DNA of 52,489 nucleotides from Agrobacterium rubi TR3 = NBRC 13261. GTDB taxonomy: Bacteria > Pseudomonadota > Alphaproteobacteria > Rhizobiales > Rhizobiaceae. The notes beneath the pieces were generated by a model, which was not told the origin of the DNA, did not search any database, and saw only the letters and a program-made list of their open reading frames with translations. Shown here piece after piece: positions 32,906 to 40,993 of this stretch. The stretch is taken from contig NZ_BBJU01000018.1 of assembly GCF_000739935.1 (NCBI RefSeq), positions 1 to 52,489 of the forward strand, given 5' to 3'. The position numbers and the translations under genes were made by a program. Every line of letters starts with the position of its first letter. The first letter of the stretch is position 1.

Positions 32906-33781
32906 ATGATCTCGGCTCACGACCTTTCTGCGGCAGAACTGGCGGCGCTCCTGCATTTCCATGCGGATGCGGGCGTGGAATGGCTGCTGGAAGACAGTCC
33001 GCTGGATCGATTCGCGGAGTTTTCCGCAACCCGCCAGAGCCGACCGGCTCAGCGCGAGGCGCAGCCTCAGCCTCAGCAGAGTGAAGCGCCGCAGCGCGCC
33101 GCTCCATCCAAGACGCCATCGCGCACAGCCGCGCCACCACCCGCTCCTGCGATCCAGACCAATGTGGCGATGCCGGACGATCAGGCGATTGCGGCCGCTC
33201 GTTTTGCGGCGGAAACGGCCCGCTCCTTGCCGGAACTCAAAACCGCGTTGGAAGGCTTCAACGGCTGCAATCTGAAAAACAGCGCCCGCAATACTATTTT
33301 TGCCGAAGGTGACCCCTCCTCCGGCATCATGGTCATCGGTCCCATGCCGGATGCGGATGACGACCGCGAGGGGCAGCTTTATGTCGGCAAGACCGGCCTG
33401 CTGCTGGACCGGATGCTGGCCGCCATCGGACTTAATCGCACCAATCTTCTGTTGAGCAATGTCGTGCCGTGGCGCCCGCCGGGCAACCGTTCGCCATCCG
33501 GCCCGGAAATGGAGATTTGCCGTCCCTTCATCGAGCGGCAGGTGGCGCTGGCCGAGCCAAAGGTACTGTTGCTTTTGGGCAACTTCACCGCCCGTTTTTT
33601 CTTCGGCGGCACAGGAACGATCCATACATTGCGCGGACAGTGGCGCGATGTCGCATCCGGCCACGGCATCGTGCCCGCCATCGCCACCCTGCACCCGCAG
33701 GAACTTTTGAACGCACCGGCCAGTAAGCCCTTGGCTTGGCAGGATTTATTAGCATTTCAGGCACGCATCCGCGAAATATGA
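32906..33781 (+). CDS. Uracil-DNA glycosylase superfamily protein lacking the Fe-S cysteines
   Basis: A 291-residue protein. Residues ~1-90 are a variable, Pro/Gln/Ala-rich linker region. From ~105 on the sequence follows family-4 uracil-DNA glycosylase: 'REGQLYVGKTGLLLDRML', 'NVVPWRPPGNRSPSGPEM', 'CRPFIERQVALAEPKVLLLL' and 'ATLHPQELLN' with His263-Pro264. Family-4 enzymes hold a 4Fe-4S cluster with four cysteines; this protein has only two cysteines in all (Cys121, Cys205), with Phe118 where the first ligand is expected. The uracil-pocket motif A is GPMPD (145-149) in place of the usual GEAPG-type. It may act on another base or be structural. Confidence 0.82.
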   Translation: MISAHDLSAAELAALLHFHADAGVEWLLEDSPLDRFAEFSATRQSRPAQREAQPQPQQSEAPQRAAPSKTPSRTAAPPPAPAIQTNVAMPDDQAIAAARFAAETARSLPELKTALEGFNGCNLKNSARNTIFAEGDPSSGIMVIGPMPDADDDREGQLYVGKTGLLLDRMLAAIGLNRTNLLLSNVVPWRPPGNRSPSGPEMEICRPFIERQVALAEPKVLLLLGNFTARFFFGGTGTIHTLRGQWRDVASGHGIVPAIATLHPQELLNAPASKPLAWQDLLAFQARIREI

Positions 33782-33931
33782 ATGCTTCCTTTTTGATCAA
33801 TATGAATCATTTATGAAGATAGCCATGCAAATGGCGCATAACAGCGGCGCGCTTGCGTTTCTTGCCGAATCTCTACCGCACTGCAATAAGTCATCTCGTC
33901 TTGGGAGGAAACGGTTTAAGGAACCAAGGCA

Positions 33932-34120
33932 ATGACCACTCGCTTCCGTCCGGTTCACTCCGGCTTCGAAACACTCCGGCTCGCAGGCCTCGGCCCGCGC
34001 TCCAGCAATGGCTACCACCGCTTTGGTGGCACCAACGAACAGCTGACCGCTCGCGCGTCCACACAGCAGGTTCGCACGACACGTCCTTCGGCAGTCTTTG
34101 CGGATTTCCGCGAGCGCTGA
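33932..34120 (+). CDS. Small basic protein (hypothetical)
   Basis: A 62-residue reading frame beginning MTTRFRPVHSGFETLRLAGL, basic and without cysteines or a membrane helix. The ATG is preceded by AAGGAACCAAGGC, and GGGAGG lies further upstream. An intrinsic terminator stands about 50 bases after the stop, so the stretch is probably a transcription unit. The family is not recognised; the unit could instead (or also) make a small RNA. Confidence 0.4.
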   Translation: MTTRFRPVHSGFETLRLAGLGPRSSNGYHRFGGTNEQLTARASTQQVRTTRPSAVFADFRER

Positions 34121-34173
34121 TCTAAACAGTCTTCAGGTTTGACCCTCGAAGACTCTATAATCCGACGCTTTGC

Positions 34174-34201
34174 AGCGCCTTTCCGATGGAGAGGCGCTTT
34201 T
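34174..34201 (+). terminator. Rho-independent terminator
   Basis: Perfect 7-bp stem AGCGCCT (34174-34180) / AGGCGCT (34192-34198), followed by TTTT. The loop holds a further TCC/GGA pair. It lies downstream of the small gene 33932-34120 and ends plus-strand transcription. Confidence 0.7.
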
Positions 34202-34289
34202 GCGTTTCGGGGTAAAATGTAGCCGTCTCTTCTGGCTGGTCACCGGCGCACAAGCAGGCGTGCCTCTCTGTAACAAGAGGCACGCACCA

Positions 34290-35150
34290 TTATTCCGGCA
34301 AAGTGTCCTTCGCAGCGTCGCAAGCCGCCAGAAACGCATCATTCACGTAGACGAATTTGATCGCTTGCCAGCTGCAATACTCATCCAGAAAATCGCGGGA
34401 GAACCACATGCCGCTGCGCAGGCTGTCGTCGTGCCAGCCCATCGTGCCCTGCTCGGCCGCCTTGTTCAGCAGACGCTGTAGATGTGTCCGTGACATCATG
34501 AATTCGGATGCCATGGCGCGCGCGTCGACAAAGCCGATATCGATGCGATCGCATTGCCGGTCTGCATCTTCGATGCGACTGATGAATTCGTCCATCACCA
34601 GCGCGCCCGCTTCTGTCCACAGGAACAGGCCGACACGCGCGGGCGGATCGACCCACTCCTTGTCGAGCAGGCAGTTGCGCGCCGCGCGCGGCTGCGCCAG
34701 CGCCATCAGCTCCGGCTGCGCCATCATCGTTGCTGCGCGCGTTCCGCCATCCATCCCGTCGAGTGCGGCCAGGTTTGCCACATACCACATCAGCATATTT
34801 TGCTGGCTGATCGCTGTTGCCCTGTAGCGACGTGGACGCACGGTCGTCGGGCCAACCTTCTCGATGTACCGATAAATTTCCAGCTGATCGAGATAGTTCT
34901 GCACGGTGTTGCGGCTGGCTATGCCGTTATCCGTCACCAGTTCGCGCAGCTGCGCCACCGTAAATCCCCGTGGGGCCGTCTCCAGATTGAGCGCCATGCC
35001 CGCCTGTGTCAGCAACCACTTCTGATGCGCCGACAACAGCCGCGCAATCCTGGGATTGTCGTTATAGGCCGCACGAAGATTGCGCGCGAGCCCGCGTATG
35101 GCGCCCAGCAAGTGTGGATGCGCCGTGAGTTCCGCATGCGTATAGTTCAT
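34290..35150 (-). CDS. Winged-helix transcriptional regulator (MarR-like), two HTH regions
   Basis: A 286-residue protein with two winged-helix-like regions. The first (~60-110) reads 'TVAQLRELVTDNGIASRNTV' followed by a wing. The second (~215-245) contains 'MMSRTHLQRLLNKAAEQGTM'. The part between is helical and may bind a ligand or mediate pairing. No enzymatic motif is seen. It stands alone, with about 270 bases of upstream sequence that have no evident gene. Target unknown. Confidence 0.7.
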   Translation of the reverse strand: MNYTHAELTAHPHLLGAIRGLARNLRAAYNDNPRIARLLSAHQKWLLTQAGMALNLETAPRGFTVAQLRELVTDNGIASRNTVQNYLDQLEIYRYIEKVGPTTVRPRRYRATAISQQNMLMWYVANLAALDGMDGGTRAATMMAQPELMALAQPRAARNCLLDKEWVDPPARVGLFLWTEAGALVMDEFISRIEDADRQCDRIDIGFVDARAMASEFMMSRTHLQRLLNKAAEQGTMGWHDDSLRSGMWFSRDFLDEYCSWQAIKFVYVNDAFLAACDAAKDTLPE

Positions 35151-35424
35151 GACATATCTCGCGACAAAGACGGGTTTTCCGCCATAACACGACGACCGGT
35201 TGCCACTTCATTTTTATTGCGTCGCATGACTGCGCTGTCCGTGACAGACAGCCACGCACAGTCAGGCCTTCCGCGTTTTGCCCCAAACACGATACGCCAC
35301 CCCAAAATTTGACCCCTACAAAATGCTGGATATCACATTCACGTTCAAATTGAACAAAGCTTTAGGAAAAAACGAGTTTATCAGCTTTTTATTCTCAGTC
35401 AGCAGAAATGCCATTTTTTGGCAT

Positions 35425-36363
35425 TCAACCCTGCGGTGTCGACGCTTTTCGTGCGGCCTTGCGCGCCAGACCCAACTGATGCTCACGAAAAATGATGAAG
35501 ATACCGGCGCACACGACGATGGCGGTGCCGATCAACATGCTGACTGTCGGAATATCGCCGAACAGAATATAGGAAACGGCAATCCCGAACAGGATCGAGC
35601 TGTATTCGAACGGCGCGATGGTGGAGACCTCCGCGTGGCGGTAGCTTTCGGTCAGCAAGATTTGAGCGATTCCACCAGCGATCCCGCAGGAGATCAAAAG
35701 AATGGTCTGTTTCATATCCAGCCATTCCCAATCGAACGGCAAGCTGAGGGCAGAGAGTAGCGCGCCCGTCAGCGAGAAATAGAGCACGATCGTCGCCGTC
35801 TTTTCCGTCACCACCAGCTGGCGCACCTGCACCATGGCGAGCCCGCCCAGCACGGCACCGGCCAGCACCGCCAGCGCGCCGATCCCCTCACCGGCAGCAA
35901 AGCCGCCCTGCTGCAACAGCGTCAGCTTCGGCCACAGGATGATGACCACCCCCGTCATGCCAACGAGCACCGCAGACCAGCGGTAGACACGCACCTGCTC
36001 CCCCAAAAGCAGCGACGCAAAGACAACCGCCATCAAGGGCGATGCATAACCGATGGCGATGAACTCCGGCAGCGGCAACATCGTCAGCCCGTAAAAGCCG
36101 CACACCATCGAGAGCACGCCAAGGCAACCGCGCTTGAAATGACCGGCAAGGTTTTGCGTGTAGAATGCGCGCGGAAGGCTGCGCAGCCATGCGAGATAGA
36201 TGACGATGGGAACGATGGCGAAGGCCGAGCGGAAAAAGCTGATCTGACCTGCCGGAATATCCGCCCCGGCCGCCTTGATGCAGGTCTGCATCACCAGAAA
36301 GAACGCAACAGAGATCAATTTGAAGCTGATGCCCCGGATGGGGTTGTAAGCGGCGGCACTCAT
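35425..36363 (-). CDS. EamA/DMT-family membrane exporter
   Basis: A 312-residue, ten-helix drug/metabolite transporter with two EamA repeats. The first helix 'ISFKLISVAFFLVMQTCIKA' and 'AIGYASPLMAVVFASLLLGE' at the end of the first repeat are typical, as is 'PFEYSSILFGIAVSYILFGD' at the end of the second. Members related to this one export metabolites such as amino acids or S-adenosylmethionine; the substrate here is unknown. It is distinct from the exporter at the left end of the window, with which it shares only the family pattern. Confidence 0.87.
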   Translation of the reverse strand: MSAAAYNPIRGISFKLISVAFFLVMQTCIKAAGADIPAGQISFFRSAFAIVPIVIYLAWLRSLPRAFYTQNLAGHFKRGCLGVLSMVCGFYGLTMLPLPEFIAIGYASPLMAVVFASLLLGEQVRVYRWSAVLVGMTGVVIILWPKLTLLQQGGFAAGEGIGALAVLAGAVLGGLAMVQVRQLVVTEKTATIVLYFSLTGALLSALSLPFDWEWLDMKQTILLISCGIAGGIAQILLTESYRHAEVSTIAPFEYSSILFGIAVSYILFGDIPTVSMLIGTAIVVCAGIFIIFREHQLGLARKAARKASTPQG

Positions 36364-36758
36364 CGGAAACTGACATTCATGGGCCCACGGGGACGTGAAC
36401 CGGTTTCATCTCACAGGCCAGAGGCTGACGCTGCATATCTGTGACGATGACTATCAGATATTTCCGTCGATTCCGACATAAACTCCAGATTGAGCATTCG
36501 CCCCATCACTTTTCATGCAACCGCTTGCCCAAAAGCCACGACCTGGCCCATCGATCTCAAAAAGTGCTTTAAATATATGCAGATGCTGTATTGGCAATCA
36601 CACAATAGAGAATTTCGACTCTACTTATTACAACTTGTCGAAACCAAATATTAACCAGAACATATTCTAAATACATCACGCAGAACATTCAGTTTTCCGT
36701 CCCAGAACGCTGAAAAACCAACTCATTTCAATATCCAAGCAGAACAGACGATACGATC
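36364..36758. other. AT-rich intergenic region before the chemoreceptor-like gene
   Basis: About 395 bases with no supportable gene, markedly richer in A and T in the second half than the coding DNA around it. It must hold the promoters of the two divergent neighbours. I see no convincing -35/-10 pair and no ribosome-binding site before 36759, so the chemoreceptor-like gene may be weakly translated or start elsewhere. Confidence 0.4.
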
Positions 36759-37868
36759 ATGAAACCAGCTTTGCGAATCCTGGACAAAAATTCACTGCCA
36801 CCGGCAACGCCCCGCAGCATGCGTATCGTCACGGATGGAATGTCGAACGATCTACGGCAGTTCAGCACAGATAACACCCATATCGTCAAGCAGATCCGAC
36901 TGTTGGCCATCAATGCGCTCATCGAAGCGGCCAGAGCGGGTGAAGCCGGCAAGGGTTTTTCCGTGGTGGCGAATGAAGTGCAACGACTGGCGCAGATCGC
37001 CTCGGACATTTCCTCCACCTTCGAGCACAACGTCTTGAGCCGCATCGGGCTCAGCCGTGATATGGCGGAAGCCCTTGTCGAGGAAATGGAAGGCGTGCGC
37101 CTGATGGACATGGCCCAGACATTGGTCCAGCTCATCGTGCGCAATCTGTTTGAGCGCACCGCCGATGTGCGGTGGTGGGCGACCGATACAGCTTTGTGGC
37201 AAGCGCTTGAGAGCAATGACAAGGCAGATGCCGCTTTCGCTTCCGAACGGCTGGGCGTCATATCCCGCTTCTACACCGTCTATATCGACCTCGTCATGAC
37301 GGATCGCCGTGGCATGGTGATCGCGTCTGCCAATCCACGCTACAAATCCGCTCTGGTGGGTCGCAACCTCACGCTTGAACCGTGGTTCATCGCGGCATCG
37401 CAATGCCGCAGCGGTGACGAATATATCGTCGATCAGGTCAAGAGCAGCCCGCAGCACGATGACAGAGACGTTCTGGTCTACGCCACCGGCATCCGCGAAG
37501 GTGGCAAGAACGATGGGGCCTTGGTGGGAACGCTTGGCGTCTATTTCGATTGGCAGGAACAGGGGCGCGCCATCGTCGAAAAGGAGGCAAACCTACCGCC
37601 ACCGGTGGCCGAACGCACCGTGGTCCTGTTGCTCGATGGCGATATGCGCGTGATCGCCAGCAGCGATCCGGCATTGCGCTTTACGCACTACCCACTTCAG
37701 AACCCAGGGAATGCCATGCGCGGCAGCTACTATACGGGCGGCACCATCGTCGCCTTTGCCAAAACCTTCGGCTATGAGGATTATGACGGTCTTGGTTGGT
37801 ACGGCGTCGTCATCCAGCAGACCGAAAGCGAAGACGCCATACGCAACAGCCTGGGGCTGAAGGCGTGA
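36759..37868 (+). CDS. Soluble chemoreceptor-like protein with C-terminal sensor domain
   Basis: A 369-residue protein without membrane segments. Residues ~40-88 carry the receptor tip and one flank of a methyl-accepting chemotaxis protein ('[20 protein letters not shown]' then [13 protein letters not shown]), the part that binds CheA and CheW. The usual long coiled-coil arms are cut short. Residues ~115-350 form a Cache-like sensor: '[20 protein letters not shown]', '[20 protein letters not shown]' and '[20 protein letters not shown]'. Sensor and signalling parts are thus in reverse of the usual order. It may be a cytoplasmic receptor for a small ligand. Downstream partners (CheA etc.) are not in this window. 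Confidence 0.78.
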   Translation: MKPALRILDKNSLPPATPRSMRIVTDGMSNDLRQFSTDNTHIVKQIRLLAINALIEAARAGEAGKGFSVVANEVQRLAQIASDISSTFEHNVLSRIGLSRDMAEALVEEMEGVRLMDMAQTLVQLIVRNLFERTADVRWWATDTALWQALESNDKADAAFASERLGVISRFYTVYIDLVMTDRRGMVIASANPRYKSALVGRNLTLEPWFIAASQCRSGDEYIVDQVKSSPQHDDRDVLVYATGIREGGKNDGALVGTLGVYFDWQEQGRAIVEKEANLPPPVAERTVVLLLDGDMRVIASSDPALRFTHYPLQNPGNAMRGSYYTGGTIVAFAKTFGYEDYDGLGWYGVVIQQTESEDAIRNSLGLKA

Positions 37869-38159
37869 GGCGAATATGCGCCAGGCTGCCGTAATAGAAT
37901 TGCTAACCAAGCAAATATTTTATTATAATATAATTCTGAAAGGACGATAATTTCAGCAATCGTTCAACATTTAATGGAATGATGTCCCAATGCGAGACAC
38001 AGTCATTGGTGACAATTGAACCGTTCGTCTGGCAAGAAAATACGCGGGACATCATGTTTTGCGAGTTGCACATGAACGTGACCGACTTCAATTCGACTTT
38101 CAGGTGGCATACGGCATGAAACCTGAGACGTGGCAGACAAGGTTCATTCAGGAATAGTC

Positions 38160-40808
38160 ATGCGAACAGACACGGGCCAGATCGTTCACCTGGCGGATTA
38201 TCGCCCCACCGATTTCGTTCTCGAACGAGTTGACCTCACTTTCGAACTCGATCCGCAAAATACAAAGGTCGAAGCGCGACTGATTTTTCATCGGCGCGAA
38301 GGTGCCGATACATCGGCGCCGCTCGTTCTTGACGGCGACGAGTTGACACTATCAGGCCTGTTGCTGGACCAGATCGACATTCCCGCTGCACAATATGATG
38401 TGACGCCGGACAGTCTGACGATCCGCGACCTGCCAGCGGCAGAGCCGTTCGAGATTTGCGTAACGAACTACATCAACCCGGAAACTAACACGAAGTTGAT
38501 GGGTCTTTACCGCACCAACGGTGTCTACTGCACCCAGTGTGAAGCCGAAGGCTTCCGCCGCATCACCTATTTCCCCGATCGTCCCGACGTTCTGGCGCCC
38601 TACACCATCACCATCATTGCCGCCAAGGAAGGCAACACCTTCCTGCTGTCCAACGGCAATTTCCTCGGCGGCGGCAATTACGATGAAGGCCGTCACTTCG
38701 CGGCATGGTTCGATCCGCATCCCAAGCCAAGCTATCTCTTTGCGCTGGTGGCAGGCGATCTGGGCCTCATCGAAGACACCTTCACCACCATGTCCGGTCG
38801 TGATGTCGCGCTGAAGATTTACGTCGAGCACGGCAAGGAGCCGCGCGCGGCCTATGCCATGGATGCGCTGAAACGCTCCATGAAATGGGACGAAGAACGC
38901 TTCGGTCGCGAATACGATCTGGATATCTTCATGATCGTCGCCGTGTCCGATTTCAATATGGGCGCCATGGAGAACAAGGGCCTCAACGTCTTCAACGACA
39001 AATACGTGCTGGCCGACCCGGAGACCGCGACCGATACCGACTACGCCAATATCGAGCGCATCATCGCGCATGAATATTTCCATAACTGGACCGGCAACCG
39101 CATCACGTGCCGCGACTGGTTTCAGCTGTGCCTGAAGGAAGGCCTGACCGTCTATCGCGATCAGGAATTTTCCTCCGACATGCGCTCGCGCCCGGTCAAG
39201 CGCATCGCCGATGTGCGCCACCTGAAATCCGAACAGTTTCCGGAAGACAGCGGCCCGCTGGCACATCCGCCACGCCCCGACAAATATCGTGAGATCAACA
39301 ACTTCTATACGACGACCGTCTATGAGAAGGGTGCAGAGATCACCGGCATGATCGCCACCATTTTAGGTGCCGATGATTTCCGCAAGGGTATGGACCTCTA
39401 TTTCGAACGCCATGATGGCGACGCTTCCACCGTCGAAGACTTCATCAAGTGCTTCGAAGAGGCAAGCGACCGCGATCTGTCGCAGTTCTTCCGCTGGTAT
39501 ATCCAGGCTGGCACACCGCTGGTCAGCGCTTCGACCAGCTACGACGCCGCGTCGTCCACCTTCACGCTGTCGCTGGAACAAACCGTTCCGGCAACACCTG
39601 GCCAGACCAACAAGCAGACCCTGCACATTCCGCTCTCCACGGCGCTCATTCTCGACAACGGCCAGATTGCCGAACCGTCGACGGTCGAAGGTGGTGATTA
39701 CCGGGATGGCGTGCTGCATCTGACCGAGCGCAGCCAGACCTTTACCTTCTCGGGCATTCCATCGCGTCCGGTGCTGTCTATCAACCGCAGCTTCTCGGCA
39801 CCGATCAATCTGCATCTGGAGCAGTCCGCCGAAGATATGGTGCAGATTGCCCGCCACGATACGGATATGTTCTCTCGCTGGCAGGCCCTGGCAACCTTGG
39901 CCATGCCGAACCTCATCAAAGCCACGCAGGCGGTTTTGAACGGCACCGAGACCCAGTTCGACGAAGCCTTTATCGCCACTCTTATCGACATTGCCGGTGA
40001 TGACGCTCTGGAGCCCGCATTCCGCGCCCAGGCGCTGGGACTGCCGAGCGAAGCAGACGTTGCCCGCGAGATCGGCCGCAACAACGATCCGAACGCCATC
40101 CACACGGCCCGCAACGCCGCCATGGAGGCCATTGCCAAGGCTGGCGTGGAAACCTTCACGTCGTTGTTCACCGCCTTCGAAGACAAAGGCCCCTACTCTC
40201 CTGATGCCGCAAGTGCCGGTCGCCGGTCGTTGCGCAACATCGCCATGGGCTATCTGTCCTTTGCCGAGCCGACACCGGAGCGGGCGTCCGCGGCATTTTC
40301 CGCCGCCACAAACATGACCGATCTTGCCCATGCGCTCAGCGTCCTGACACAGCGCTTCCCGGATGCGCCAGAAACCGCAGAGGCACTCGCGACATTCGAG
40401 AGCCGCTTTGCCGACAATGCGCTGGTGCTGGACAAGTGGCTGTCCATTCAGGCGGCCATACCCGGTGACGGTGCGCTTGATCGCATCAAGTCGCTGACGG
40501 ACTCGAAGCATTTCATCGCCACCAATCCGAACCGCGTTCGTTCCCTCATCGGGACCTTCGCCTTCGGAAACCCGACCGGGTTCAACCGTGCCGATGGTGA
40601 AGCCTATCGCTTCCTTGCCGAACAGATCGTCGGCATCGACAAGCGCAACCCGCAGCTTGCCGCGCGCATGCTCACATCCATGCGCTCCTGGCGCTCTCTG
40701 GAGCCAGTCAGGGCCGATCATGCACGCGCCGCATTGACTGTCATCGAGCGGTCTCCAGCGCTCTCCACAGACGTTCGTGACATCGTGGAACGCGTGCTGA
40801 AAGCATGA
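38160..40808 (+). CDS. pepN: Aminopeptidase N
   Basis: An 882-residue M1-family zinc aminopeptidase that removes N-terminal residues from peptides in the cytoplasm. The exopeptidase motif GAMEN is at residues 268-272. The zinc site H304-E-Y-F-H308 with third ligand Glu327 (LKEGLTVYRDQEF) is intact, and the catalytic Tyr in 'NFYTTTVYEKGAEITGM' follows. Length equals E. coli PepN (870). The ATG at 38160 has AGGAAT upstream; an in-frame GTG at 38130 is less likely. It is preceded by ~290 bases of AT-rich DNA and followed by a hairpin. Confidence 0.95.
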   Translation: MRTDTGQIVHLADYRPTDFVLERVDLTFELDPQNTKVEARLIFHRREGADTSAPLVLDGDELTLSGLLLDQIDIPAAQYDVTPDSLTIRDLPAAEPFEICVTNYINPETNTKLMGLYRTNGVYCTQCEAEGFRRITYFPDRPDVLAPYTITIIAAKEGNTFLLSNGNFLGGGNYDEGRHFAAWFDPHPKPSYLFALVAGDLGLIEDTFTTMSGRDVALKIYVEHGKEPRAAYAMDALKRSMKWDEERFGREYDLDIFMIVAVSDFNMGAMENKGLNVFNDKYVLADPETATDTDYANIERIIAHEYFHNWTGNRITCRDWFQLCLKEGLTVYRDQEFSSDMRSRPVKRIADVRHLKSEQFPEDSGPLAHPPRPDKYREINNFYTTTVYEKGAEITGMIATILGADDFRKGMDLYFERHDGDASTVEDFIKCFEEASDRDLSQFFRWYIQAGTPLVSASTSYDAASSTFTLSLEQTVPATPGQTNKQTLHIPLSTALILDNGQIAEPSTVEGGDYRDGVLHLTERSQTFTFSGIPSRPVLSINRSFSAPINLHLEQSAEDMVQIARHDTDMFSRWQALATLAMPNLIKATQAVLNGTETQFDEAFIATLIDIAGDDALEPAFRAQALGLPSEADVAREIGRNNDPNAIHTARNAAMEAIAKAGVETFTSLFTAFEDKGPYSPDAASAGRRSLRNIAMGYLSFAEPTPERASAAFSAATNMTDLAHALSVLTQRFPDAPETAEALATFESRFADNALVLDKWLSIQAAIPGDGALDRIKSLTDSKHFIATNPNRVRSLIGTFAFGNPTGFNRADGEAYRFLAEQIVGIDKRNPQLAARMLTSMRSWRSLEPVRADHARAALTVIERSPALSTDVRDIVERVLKA

Positions 40809-40822
40809 GCTGAGATGAGTTT

Positions 40823-40846
40823 GGCGACTTCCATCGGGGTCGCCAG
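40823..40846 (+). terminator. Hairpin after pepN
   Basis: TGGCGAC (40823-40829) pairs with GTCGCCA (40840-40846), a perfect 7-bp stem, 14 bases after the pepN stop. It lacks a T-run; an A-run follows instead (CCAAAAAAA), so an end on the plus strand is only possible, not certain. Confidence 0.4.
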
Positions 40847-40993
40847 ACCTGCTCCAAAAAAATACAGAGTCCGTTCAACGGCTTAAAATTCTTTTAACCA
40901 TAAGCTCTGGACAAGCCGAATCAGCTTTGATTCACTGGTGTCAGATTCGAGCGGCGGCGCTTCGAGTGACACGAGGGACATCAAGGCGGGATA

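Noticed and set aside
33813..33935. A 40-codon frame (MKIAMQMAHNSG...) upstream of the small gene at 33932
   Set aside because: No ribosome-binding site and no recognisable composition; kept only as a possible uORF in the findings, not as a gene.
37903..38091. A small minus-strand frame in the AT-rich space before pepN
   Set aside because: No ribosome-binding site; Ser/Asn/Ile-rich composition is what random AT-rich DNA gives.
39363..40721. A 452-codon minus-strand frame within pepN
   Set aside because: Shadow of pepN, without a start context or domain.
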